From Alphaproteobacteria bacterium (GTDB lineage: Bacteria > Pseudomonadota > Alphaproteobacteria > Rickettsiales > UBA8987): DNA of 49,426 nt. The stretch is taken from contig JAUIEX010000008.1 of the NCBI GenBank assembly GCA_030429725.1, positions 1-49,426 of the forward strand, read 5' to 3'. Below, piece by piece: positions 1 through 5,717 of this stretch (position 1 is its first letter; the number at the start of each line of letters is the position of its first letter). Position numbers and translations under genes: made by a program. Under the pieces are notes generated by a model that was not told the DNA's origin, ran no database searches, and saw only the letters and a list, made by a program, of their open reading frames with translations.

Positions 1-25
1 CCCACCCATCATCATGCAGCCTTGC

Positions 26-42
26 GTTCGAACAGTTCGAAC
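26..42. promoter_or_regulatory. Tandem palindrome, candidate operator
   Basis: Two copies of the 8-bp palindrome GTTCGAAC lie at 26-33 and 35-42, separated by one base. They end four bases before the GGAGG ribosome-binding site (46-50) of the first gene. The 9-bp period puts the dyads on nearly the same DNA face. The same 8-mer recurs at 1874-1881 and 3800-3807 inside the element. A repressor operator is an inference. The spacing does not fit the alphaproteobacterial LexA pattern GTTC-N7-GTTC. Confidence 0.4.
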
Positions 43-55
43 AACGGAGGCTAAC

Positions 56-307
56 ATGAACGATTCACACGAAACTAAACCAATCTCTACCTTTGATGAA
101 ATCTGTCATTTGACCATCGAAACGATGCGAAAGATGGACTTGGAAACCCTGATGCAATTGCAGAAGCAGGCGGTGCGCGAACTTGACCGTGCAAAGTTGA
201 CTAAGGGCTGCATAGACCTTGCGCTCTCACTCAAAAAACAAGATCAGGATCGTGCCGCAGCAGAAGCTGATGCCAACCAGCAAAGTTTGCTTGATGACCA
301 GAGGTAA
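56..307 (+). CDS. Small hypothetical protein of the mobile element
   Basis: This 83-residue protein has no family I recognise. The ATG at 56 is chosen because GGAGG lies at 46-50 with five-base spacing; an upstream in-frame ATG at 14 lacks such a site and would run through the GTTCGAAC palindromes. The protein is charged and mostly helical in composition, with a Lys/Arg-rich middle and an Asp/Gln/Ala-rich tail. It is the first gene seen in a plus-strand operon and ends three bases before the replication gene. Small ORFs in this position in phage-like elements are often regulators or replication accessories, but nothing here shows which. Confidence 0.6.
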   Translation: MNDSHETKPISTFDEICHLTIETMRKMDLETLMQLQKQAVRELDRAKLTKGCIDLALSLKKQDQDRAAAEADANQQSLLDDQR

Positions 308-310
308 TGC

Positions 311-1477
311 ATGTCGATGGAATGGTACAGGGCGTATCACGGTATGCCACACGATCCTAAATTACAGGTAGTAGCCAAGCGCTCAAAACAGCCAATGGCG
401 TGCGTGGTGGCGGTGTGGGTATGCGTACTCGATGCCGCCTCACAGCATGATCCGCGTGGTGTCATCAACATCGATGCTGAAGAAATCGCGGTGGTGATGG
501 ATATGGAATTGGAGGCGGTGGAAGCCGTCATCCAATCCTTCCGTGACAAGAAAATGTTGGATGAAAACAATCATCTTACCGCATGGGATAAACGCCAGCA
601 CACCAGTTCTACCGAGCGTTCCCGCAAATCTCGTGCTGCTAAAAAGAAAGATGAAACAGGAAGCAACACCAAGCAACGCGGCGCAACGAAGGGAAGCAAG
701 CCGCAACGCAAAAACAGTAAAAAAGCACCAGATACAGACTCAGATACATATTCAGATGCAGAGGAGAATACAGATACAGATTCAAAAAAAGATACAAATA
801 AAAAAAACAGAGAGAGAGAAGAAAAGAAAGAGTCTGAGAAAGAAAAACGCAGAACCTGTGGAAAAGATACCAAAGGAAAACAGAGCGGGCAGATTTTAGA
901 GCAGATGCTCGATATCTGGAATACAGAAGTTCAGAGCAAATTGACAAACGGCCATAAGGCAAAACTCACACCAAGACGCAAAGAGCTGATGACATGCAGA
1001 TGGCTGGAGGATTTTCAGCAGGACATCAAAGCATGGGAATATTACTGCGAGGTCATCGGCCAATCAGATTTTTGTCTCGGCAAAATAGAAGGCAAAGGTT
1101 GGACGATTGACCTGACATGGGCGCTTGAATCCAGTGAGCATGTAGCAAAAATTCTTGAGGGTGGTTTTTCCAACGGCAAACACCCAAGCAAACCACCGAG
1201 CTGCGAAGTACCAGAACTGCAAGAGGCATGGGATTTCGTCATTGGCAGGCTTCAGCACAAATTCGGCAAACCATCCATCCGCAGTTGGTTCGGCAATACC
1301 AGTATCACCAAAATCACCAGCGTTACTGATGGCTCAATCGTTCGGCTCGAATGCCCACGAAAATTTATCTGCGACTGGATCGAGAAACATTTTCTCGCCG
1401 AGGTGAACGCCGCCTTCAACGATCAGCCGCATTACCACATCCCAATTATCACCACCGAATTAACCATCAAGGAGTAA
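311..1477 (+). CDS. Phage-type replication protein with C-terminal DnaA domain I-like module
   Basis: This 388-residue protein has three parts. Residues 1-105 resemble the winged-helix N-terminus of prophage replication proteins (MEWYRAYHGMPHDPK start, then a predicted helix-turn-helix). Residues 105-190 are a very polar Lys/Glu/Asp/Thr linker. Residues 195-285 resemble the helper segment of phage replisome organisers (pattern F-x-L-G-K ... W-x-I-D ... K-I-L-E-G). Residues about 300-370 match the DnaA N-terminal domain pattern, with a WDFVIGRL helix, SWF, then IVRLECPRKFICDWI. In DnaA that domain contacts the DnaB helicase and regulators, so the inferred job is origin binding plus helicase recruitment. 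The linker-coding DNA carries iteron-like repeats. A second ATG at 317 is also possible; an AGAGG site precedes the first. The gene is followed three bases later by the DUF6362-like gene. Confidence 0.75.
   Translation: MSMEWYRAYHGMPHDPKLQVVAKRSKQPMACVVAVWVCVLDAASQHDPRGVINIDAEEIAVVMDMELEAVEAVIQSFRDKKMLDENNHLTAWDKRQHTSSTERSRKSRAAKKKDETGSNTKQRGATKGSKPQRKNSKKAPDTDSDTYSDAEENTDTDSKKDTNKKNREREEKKESEKEKRRTCGKDTKGKQSGQILEQMLDIWNTEVQSKLTNGHKAKLTPRRKELMTCRWLEDFQQDIKAWEYYCEVIGQSDFCLGKIEGKGWTIDLTWALESSEHVAKILEGGFSNGKHPSKPPSCEVPELQEAWDFVIGRLQHKFGKPSIRSWFGNTSITKITSVTDGSIVRLECPRKFICDWIEKHFLAEVNAAFNDQPHYHIPIITTELTIKE
729..782 (+). repeat. Iteron-like 12-bp repeats, candidate origin core
   Basis: Four 12-bp direct repeats of the form CAGATACAKAYT occur: 729-740, 741-752, 753-764 (more diverged) and, after a 6-bp gap, 771-782. 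They are followed by an A-rich, strongly purine-biased tract running to about 850. The repeats lie in the linker-coding part of the replication gene, which is the position of iterons and the AT-rich unwinding element in gene O of lambdoid phages. Because 12 bp is four codons, they also encode an SDTD-like peptide repeat, so protein-level low complexity is the main alternative. Confidence 0.4.
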
Positions 1478-1480
1478 GCC

Positions 1481-1870
1481 ATGCAAAACTGGACAGTCAC
1501 CGATATCGCCGACCGCTTCGAAGAAGCCGCGCAAACACTCAAACGTATGCCGCCCGTGCGGGTGCAGGGATATTCCAACGCATGGCCGGAAATAATCCAT
1601 ACCGTCATGGAGCAACTGCAAGCGGATCGTTTGCCAATGCGCCTTGGCCCACCAACACCTGATGCCATCAGCCGCATGGAAGAAACCATCAACTGGGTAT
1701 TCTGGCTGGAAGAGGATGAATGCAAGTTAGTTTGGCTACGTGCTGAACGGGTGCTTTGGAAACAAATATGCTGGCGGCTGGGCTGTGGTCGCACCAAAGC
1801 ATGGCAAATGTGGACTGTAGCGCTTCTTAAAATTGCCACACGCCTGAACGCCAATCAGGGAGGGCGTTAA
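1481..1870 (+). CDS. DUF6362-like protein
   Basis: This 129-residue protein matches my recollection of the DUF6362 family of alphaproteobacterial phage and island proteins. It shows the pattern of an N-terminal EEAAQTLKRMP, then GY...WPEII, a PPTPDAISRMEETINWVFWL core, a tryptophan-rich WLRAERVLWKQICWRLG helix, and a terminal IATRLN. Function is unknown. The W-K-x-I-C ... R-T-K-A-W stretch looks like a recognition helix, so DNA binding resembling a small terminase subunit or regulator is possible but unproven. The start ATG is preceded by AAGGAG, which overlaps the stop of the replication gene. The gene sits between the replication protein and a run of very small ORFs. Confidence 0.6.
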   Translation: MQNWTVTDIADRFEEAAQTLKRMPPVRVQGYSNAWPEIIHTVMEQLQADRLPMRLGPPTPDAISRMEETINWVFWLEEDECKLVWLRAERVLWKQICWRLGCGRTKAWQMWTVALLKIATRLNANQGGR

Positions 1871-1871
1871 A

Positions 1872-2000
1872 ATGTTCGAACAAAAAAAGACTAAACAAAA
1901 TGAACATAATTTGGCATATTCATTAATACAATCGCCAGAGTTGGGTGCATCCAAGCCCGATTCATTCCGTAGCCTGATTATTGGGGGCTGCGATGCCTGA
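1872..2000 (+). CDS. Very small hypothetical protein (42 aa)
   Basis: This 42-codon ORF starts at ATG 1872 behind a strong GGGAGGG ribosome-binding site that lies at the end of the preceding gene, and stops at TGA 1998-2000. The protein starts MFEQKKTKQNEHN and has a C-terminal half of the type SPELGASKPDSFRSL; I recognise no family. It overlaps the next ORF by eight bases. The start codon overlaps a GTTCGAAC palindrome (1874-1881). The strong Shine-Dalgarno sequence and tight spacing favour a real gene despite its length. Confidence 0.5.
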   Translation: MFEQKKTKQNEHNLAYSLIQSPELGASKPDSFRSLIIGGCDA

Positions 2001-2166
2001 AAACAAGCCCTCCCGTACAGTTGACGAAATTTATGCATCATTGGTGGCGCGCATCAAGCGTCAGTACGGCGATGAGATCAGCGAACAAGAAGCACACGAA
2101 GCGGCACGTAATCTTTTGGGTCTTTGCAACAAGATTGTTGATATGGAAATGGAGCATCTGAAATGA
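1993..2166 (+). CDS. Small hypothetical protein (57 aa)
   Basis: This 57-residue protein starts MPENKPSRTVDEIYASL. A TTG at 1981 would add four residues, but ATG 1993 sits behind a TTGGGGGC stretch and overlaps the stop of the upstream small ORF, which suggests translational coupling. The sequence is amphipathic and helical: DEIYASLVARIKRQYG followed by a Glu/Ala-rich segment ending NLLGLCNKIVDMEMEHLK. No family is recognised. Its stop TGA overlaps the next start as ATGA. Confidence 0.55.
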   Translation: MPENKPSRTVDEIYASLVARIKRQYGDEISEQEAHEAARNLLGLCNKIVDMEMEHLK

Positions 2167-2282
2167 GCTTCATTCACTTGATAGATAAGGAACACAGAGG
2201 TAAATTAAGCATTGGAATAATTGAAGAAATTATTCTGGGGTGTCGAAACCTCGAATCAATCGGTGACATTGGCTCTAGCTGA
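2163..2282 (+). CDS. Very small hypothetical protein (39 aa)
   Basis: This 39-codon ORF starts within the ATGA overlap at 2163-2166 with the preceding gene, typical of translational re-initiation, and stops at TGA 2280-2282. The protein begins MSFIHLIDKEHRGKLSIG and has an aliphatic helix (IGIIEEIILG). No family is recognised. The overlap is the main evidence that it is translated. Confidence 0.4.
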   Translation: MSFIHLIDKEHRGKLSIGIIEEIILGCRNLESIGDIGSS

Positions 2283-2318
2283 TGTATTTTATAATCCTCG
2301 CTTTCTATGGCCGGGGAG

Positions 2319-2416
2319 ATGATGGTGTATGTCCAAGGCTTTTGCCTAAAGACCATCATAGCCGCTTCCGATTGATCGGTTTTTCGAACTCCCCGTCCGC
2401 CAGAATTTTCTGGCGG
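2319..2416. other. Structured non-coding leader of the recombinase gene
   Basis: The 157-bp gap before the recombinase contains two strong dyads. An outer stem ATGATGGT (2319-2326) pairs with ACCATCAT (2352-2359) and encloses an inner AGGC/GCCT hairpin (2336-2346). A perfect 20-bp palindrome follows at 2397-2416 (CCGCCAGAA facing TTCTGGCGG around TT). No T-tract follows either one, so a simple intrinsic terminator is not supported. An RNA leader, an operator or a recombinase-binding site are possible. Confidence 0.35.
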
Positions 2417-2439
2417 TCTGAACCGAAAACGGAGTGACC

Positions 2440-3963
2440 GTGGAAGCGACAAGAGCCATTATATTGGCGCGTGTATCAACGCCAGAACAGGAGGAAGGGC
2501 ATTCAATTGATGCCCAGAAACATCGCCTGCTTGAATATTGCGCTCGTAAAAACCTTAAGGTCATGAAGGTTTTTGAAATAGTGGAATCCTCCACGAAAGG
2601 TGACCGCAAGAAATTTATGGAGATGGTGCAGTTTGCTAACCGCTACAAAGAGCCAATTGCTATCATTGCCGATAAAGTTGATAGACTGCAAAGGAGCTTC
2701 AGAGAGTTCCCCGTTCTTGATGAGCTAATTCAAAAAGGCTCAATAGAACTGCACTTTTACAGCGAAAATACCATCATTCACAAAGATTCACGCTCAAGTG
2801 ACCGTACAATGTGGAGCATGAGAGTATTGCTGGCGCAATCCTATACGGATGCCACAAGCGATAATATAAAACGCAGCTTAGAACATAAACGCCGTCAAGG
2901 TGAATGGTGTGGCCCTGCGCCACTGGGTTATCTGAATGAAAGAGATGACCGCGACCGCAGTGCTATTGTAGTTGATCCGGTACGTGCGCCCATGCTTCAG
3001 CGGCTGTTTCAGGAATATGCTACAGGTGCGTACACGATGGGAGACATGACGCGGAAAGCAAAAGAATGGGGGCTTAGGAGCAAAAAAGGTCACCATCTAA
3101 CAAAGTCAGTTATTCACCGACTGTTGCAACAGCCATTCTATTATGGTGAGATGGATATTAAGGGTGAGAGGCACATACATTGCCATAAACCGCTTATTTC
3201 GAGACAATTATTTCTAGCGTGTGAAGAAGTGAGATTAGGCTACAACAAAAAACCATTCCGCTATGGCGGTAAAGAATTTTTATTCCGTGGGCTAATTACT
3301 TGCGCCACAAGCGGGAAAATAGTGACGTCGGACAAAAAGAAGAAGAAATATCCAAGCGGCAGAGTGGATGAATGGACATATCTCATGTGCTGGAATCCTG
3401 ATAAGCCTGAGAAAAAGCAGTGGGTACGTGAAGAAAAGATTATCGAGCAGATAGAAGCCGTGCTTAATCGCCTTGGTTTTAAAGACCCCGGCATGCTTGA
3501 CGATGCATTGGATCATATTCGAGAGACCAACAAAAACAAAACGGCCTTTCATAATGATCAGCTGGGTAGATTGAAGAAAGAACACACCGACATTCAGAAA
3601 AAACTGGATCGCTTACTTGATCTACGTCTGGATGGCGAATTGAGTAAAGAAGACTTTGAAGCAAAAAAACGCCAGATAAAAGAGCGACAGTACGAAATCA
3701 GCCAATTGCTAACCAGCTATGACGTTGATGATGACCGTTTCAGCAAAGCCTGCAGCAGAATGGTGGAATTGCTCTCAAATGCTGGTGAATACTGGCGTGG
3801 TTCGAACGTTAACGAGAAACGCGAGTTGCTCAATTTCGTGTTTTCGAACCTCGAAATGAAAGGAGCAACCCTTTGTTATACTTTACGAAAACCAATAGAC
3901 GAGTTCCTAGATATAGGTAGTCGTCCCGAATGGCGGAGAGAGCGGGATTCGAACCCGCGTTAG
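2440..3963 (+). CDS. Large serine recombinase (element integrase)
   Basis: This is a site-specific recombinase of the large serine type, about 507 residues. The catalytic domain is at the N-terminus: ARVSTPEQ carries the nucleophilic serine (residue 13 from this start), and DKVDRLQRS carries conserved arginines. A recombinase domain follows (about 155-265), then a zinc-ribbon region (about 280-325) that keeps only two of the usual four cysteines (ITC and LMC), then a Lys/Glu-rich coiled coil (about 365-430). GTG 2440 is chosen because GGAG (2431-2434) lies five bases upstream; a GTG at 2434 is in frame but lacks a site. The last ten residues, WRRERDSNPR, are read antisense through the 3' end of tRNA-Ser. 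This makes the tRNA the probable attachment site and the gene the right end of the element. Control of excision is not visible. Confidence 0.9.
   Translation: MEATRAIILARVSTPEQEEGHSIDAQKHRLLEYCARKNLKVMKVFEIVESSTKGDRKKFMEMVQFANRYKEPIAIIADKVDRLQRSFREFPVLDELIQKGSIELHFYSENTIIHKDSRSSDRTMWSMRVLLAQSYTDATSDNIKRSLEHKRRQGEWCGPAPLGYLNERDDRDRSAIVVDPVRAPMLQRLFQEYATGAYTMGDMTRKAKEWGLRSKKGHHLTKSVIHRLLQQPFYYGEMDIKGERHIHCHKPLISRQLFLACEEVRLGYNKKPFRYGGKEFLFRGLITCATSGKIVTSDKKKKKYPSGRVDEWTYLMCWNPDKPEKKQWVREEKIIEQIEAVLNRLGFKDPGMLDDALDHIRETNKNKTAFHNDQLGRLKKEHTDIQKKLDRLLDLRLDGELSKEDFEAKKRQIKERQYEISQLLTSYDVDDDRFSKACSRMVELLSNAGEYWRGSNVNEKRELLNFVFSNLEMKGATLCYTLRKPIDEFLDIGSRPEWRRERDSNPR
3931..3963. other. Probable attachment-site junction in tRNA-Ser
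   Basis: The recombinase reading frame enters the CCA end of the tRNA-Ser gene at 3931 and stops at TAG 3961-3963. A recombinase gene abutting the 3' end of an intact tRNA is the classic geometry of an integrated element. The exact crossover core cannot be defined because the partner site lies outside the window, presumably to the left of position 1. Confidence 0.5.
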
Positions 3964-4020
3964 AGTTGCCCCTAAACACGCTTTCCAAGCGTGCGCCTTC
4001 AGCCACTCGGCCACCTCTCC
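3931..4020 (-). tRNA. tRNA-Ser (anticodon GGA)
   Basis: On the minus strand a 90-nt tRNA reads from GGAGAGG at 4020 to an encoded CCA at 3931-3933. The acceptor stem GGAGAGG pairs with TCTCTCC, with one G-U pair. The anticodon stem CACGC/GCGTG encloses the loop TTGGAAA, giving anticodon GGA (plus-strand 3984-3986). A long variable arm and the T-loop GGTTCGAATCC are present, as expected for class II tRNA-Ser. The 3' end overlaps the recombinase coding region on the other strand. The tRNA appears intact. Its promoter and first 28 nt are duplicated upstream. Confidence 0.95.
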
Positions 4021-4035
4021 GCAAATGGAAACGCG

Positions 4036-4064
4036 CATATAGCACCCACGATGGCTGAAGACAA
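4036..4064 (-). promoter_or_regulatory. Promoter of tRNA-Ser
   Basis: On the minus strand, TTGTCT (4059-4064) and TATATG (4036-4041) are separated by 17 bp. The -10 element ends 15 bp before the mature 5' end of tRNA-Ser. Spacing and placement fit a sigma-70-type stable-RNA promoter. Confidence 0.6.
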
Positions 4065-4142
4065 TGATGATTCGCCACATGCTGCGCATTTTGGCCTTAT
4101 GGCGCACGCTTCTTAAATAACATTTTTCTATGAAAAATGGGG

Positions 4143-4170
4143 GCGCCTTCAGCCACTCGGCCACCTCTCC
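4143..4170 (-). pseudogene. tRNA-Ser 5' fragment (28 nt)
   Basis: The second repeat copy carries only the first 28 nt of tRNA-Ser: acceptor strand, D-arm and the base before the anticodon stem. The match breaks exactly at the anticodon stem. No 3' half follows, so it cannot make a tRNA. Confidence 0.85.
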
Positions 4171-4185
4171 GCAAATGGAAACGCG

Positions 4186-4214
4186 CATATAGCACCCACG
4201 ATGGTTGAAGACAA
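4186..4214 (-). promoter_or_regulatory. Duplicated tRNA-Ser promoter
   Basis: The second copy keeps TTGTCT (4209-4214) and TATATG (4186-4191) with the same 17-bp spacing on the minus strand; the only base change, at 4205, is in the spacer. It should be active and would transcribe the half-tRNA and then the intact tRNA-Ser. Confidence 0.5.
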
Positions 4215-4284
4215 TGATGATTCGCCACATGCTGCGCATTTTGGCCTTATGGCGCACGCTTCTTACACGCTTTTCCGGATACAA

Positions 4285-5028
4285 TTATCCGCTAATAATA
4301 TGAATCGCTTTATCTAAATCAGCCTGCGTATCCACCCCCAGCGGCACTGTTTCCACCTTCACCACATCAATCCGCATGTCATGCTCCAGCGCGCGCAACT
4401 GCTCCAGCTTTTCGCGCTGCTCCAGCGGGGATGGCGGCAATTGACAAAAACGCGACAAAGCAGCCCGGCGATAAGCATACAGCCCGATATGGTGATAACG
4501 CACGCCGTCATTAGCCGGCGCAGAGGCGCGCGTAAAATAAAGCGCCCTACCCTGTTTTTCCGCCTTATCCCATGCCACCACAGCCTTCACTACATTTGGA
4601 TTGGCGTGCTCATCTTCATCGCTGATTTCCGCCGCCAAGGTTGCAATATCCACCTCCGGGCTCTCAAATGGCAGAAGAACATCGCGAATAATCTGCGGGT
4701 CAATTGTTGGCAAATCACCCTGCACATTTATCACAACATCATGTTTTCCTTGCGGATCAATCGCATTCAGCGCCTCAAAAATTCGATCCGTTCCTGAAGG
4801 ATGCTCCGGTAACGTTAAAATTGCCTCACCACCGGCCGCCTTAACCACATCCACAATTTCCTGCTCTGACGCTGCCACAACCACGCGCCCAATGCCGGAT
4901 TCTTCCGCACGCCTCATCACATGAACAATCATTGGCAGCCCGGCGATATCTGCCAATGGCTTTCCGGGCAAGCGCGTTGAAGCCATACGAGAGGGAATAA
5001 GGATAATCGGGTCACGGTTTTGCAGCAT
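4285..5028 (-). CDS. kdsB: 3-deoxy-manno-octulosonate cytidylyltransferase
   Basis: This is CMP-Kdo synthetase (247 residues, normal length). It activates Kdo with CTP for addition to lipid A in LPS assembly in the cytoplasm. The N-terminus [21 protein letters not shown] is the family's nucleotide-binding signature. [22 protein letters not shown] and HIGLYAYRR are further conserved blocks. A short dyad CGGATA/TATCCG (4276-4291) overlaps the stop codon and might help end transcription, but no T-tract follows. The gene is divergent from the cytochrome c gene, an arrangement I recall from other alphaproteobacteria. Nothing is missing from the protein. Confidence 0.96.
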   Translation of the reverse strand: MLQNRDPIILIPSRMASTRLPGKPLADIAGLPMIVHVMRRAEESGIGRVVVAASEQEIVDVVKAAGGEAILTLPEHPSGTDRIFEALNAIDPQGKHDVVINVQGDLPTIDPQIIRDVLLPFESPEVDIATLAAEISDEDEHANPNVVKAVVAWDKAEKQGRALYFTRASAPANDGVRYHHIGLYAYRRAALSRFCQLPPSPLEQREKLEQLRALEHDMRIDVVKVETVPLGVDTQADLDKAIHIISG

Positions 5029-5087
5029 TTCTGCTTGATTAGATAAGACAAGCGCATTAGAAACACCAGCATAAATGGGGGTCGAAG

Positions 5088-5678
5088 ATGAACGGACTTG
5101 AGCTAAACAAAATTGCAGCAGCTATTTTTATTGCAGGCATTATCGCCATGGTCTCAGGTTTTGTTTCACGAGCATTTTATGGCCCTGATGATGCAAAAAC
5201 TCGCGGTTTTTGGGTTGAAGTTCCTGAAGAAGGTGCCATGGCCGCCAAAGAAGAAGAGATCATTGATTTGGGCACATTAATGGCAGCGGCTGATATTGCC
5301 AGCGGAGAGAAACTGGCAAAAAAATGCGTTGCCTGCCACAGCTTTGAAAAAGGCGGCGCCAATAAAGTTGGCCCTAATTTATGGGGCGTTTTGAGTGATG
5401 TTTTTGCGCATAAAAAAGATTTCGCCTATTCCAAAGCCTTTGAAGCACGCAAAGGTGAGGCCTGGAATTATGAAAAAATGTATGCGTTTCTTGAAAACCC
5501 CCGCAAATATGTTGAGGGAACCAAAATGGCGTTTGCCGGGCTTAAAAAACCGGAGCAACGCGCAGCTCTCATGGCTTATATCAACAGCATGGCCGATAAG
5601 AAGCGGCCTTTTCCGGCGCCTGTAGTTAACGCAGCTTCTGTTGACCCGGAAGCGGCAGCCGCCATCGCCACGCAATAG
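5088..5678 (+). CDS. Membrane-anchored class I cytochrome c
   Basis: This 196-residue protein resembles the CycM / cytochrome c552 family that passes electrons in the periplasm between respiratory complexes. An N-terminal uncleaved signal anchor (about residues 8-28, rich in Ala/Ile) is followed by an acidic linker. The cytochrome domain has the heme motif CVACH (residues 80-84), the GPNLWG block and the axial methionine in GTKMAFAG (residue 147). An Ala/Pro-rich tail follows. A GGGGG run seven bases upstream supports the start. The gene is divergent from kdsB. It may share a transcript with the glycosyltransferase 39 bp downstream, although the functions are unrelated. Confidence 0.9.
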   Translation: MNGLELNKIAAAIFIAGIIAMVSGFVSRAFYGPDDAKTRGFWVEVPEEGAMAAKEEEIIDLGTLMAAADIASGEKLAKKCVACHSFEKGGANKVGPNLWGVLSDVFAHKKDFAYSKAFEARKGEAWNYEKMYAFLENPRKYVEGTKMAFAGLKKPEQRAALMAYINSMADKKRPFPAPVVNAASVDPEAAAAIATQ

Positions 5679-5717
5679 AAAAGTCAGCGATTATCTTACA
5701 TTATTTGCGGAGTAACC

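Larger units (their letters stand above)
3993..4265. repeat. 123-bp tandem direct repeat of tRNA-Ser 5' half plus promoter
   Basis: Positions 3993-4115 and 4143-4265 are the same 123 bp at a 150-bp offset, with a single mismatch (C at 4055, T at 4205). Each copy holds the first 28 nt of tRNA-Ser, its promoter and about 50 bp further upstream. The 27-bp spacer (4116-4142) contains a perfect 8-bp hairpin with a 3-nt loop, CATTTTTC/GAAAAATG (4121-4139). The repeat ends 20 bp from the kdsB stop codon. The near-identity points to a recent event. Tandem duplication, or the scar of an element that used the 5' half of the tRNA, could explain it. This accounts for the gene-free DNA between the tRNA and kdsB. 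Confidence 0.95.

Noticed and set aside
26-42. SOS (LexA) box
   Set aside because: Alphaproteobacterial LexA boxes are GTTC-N7-GTTC; here the GTTC units are five bases apart.
729-782. CRISPR array
   Set aside because: The repeats are 12 bp, nearly contiguous, without uniform spacers, and lie inside a coding gene; no cas genes are present.
571-962. Ser/Phe/Leu-rich minus-strand ORFs resembling membrane proteins
   Set aside because: They are the reverse complement of the purine-rich linker of the replication gene and have no supported start.
3907-4284. 125-residue minus-strand ORF with two GEVAEWLKA segments
   Set aside because: It is the translation of the tRNA-Ser 5' half and its 123-bp duplicate; the peptide repeat is a by-product of the DNA repeat.
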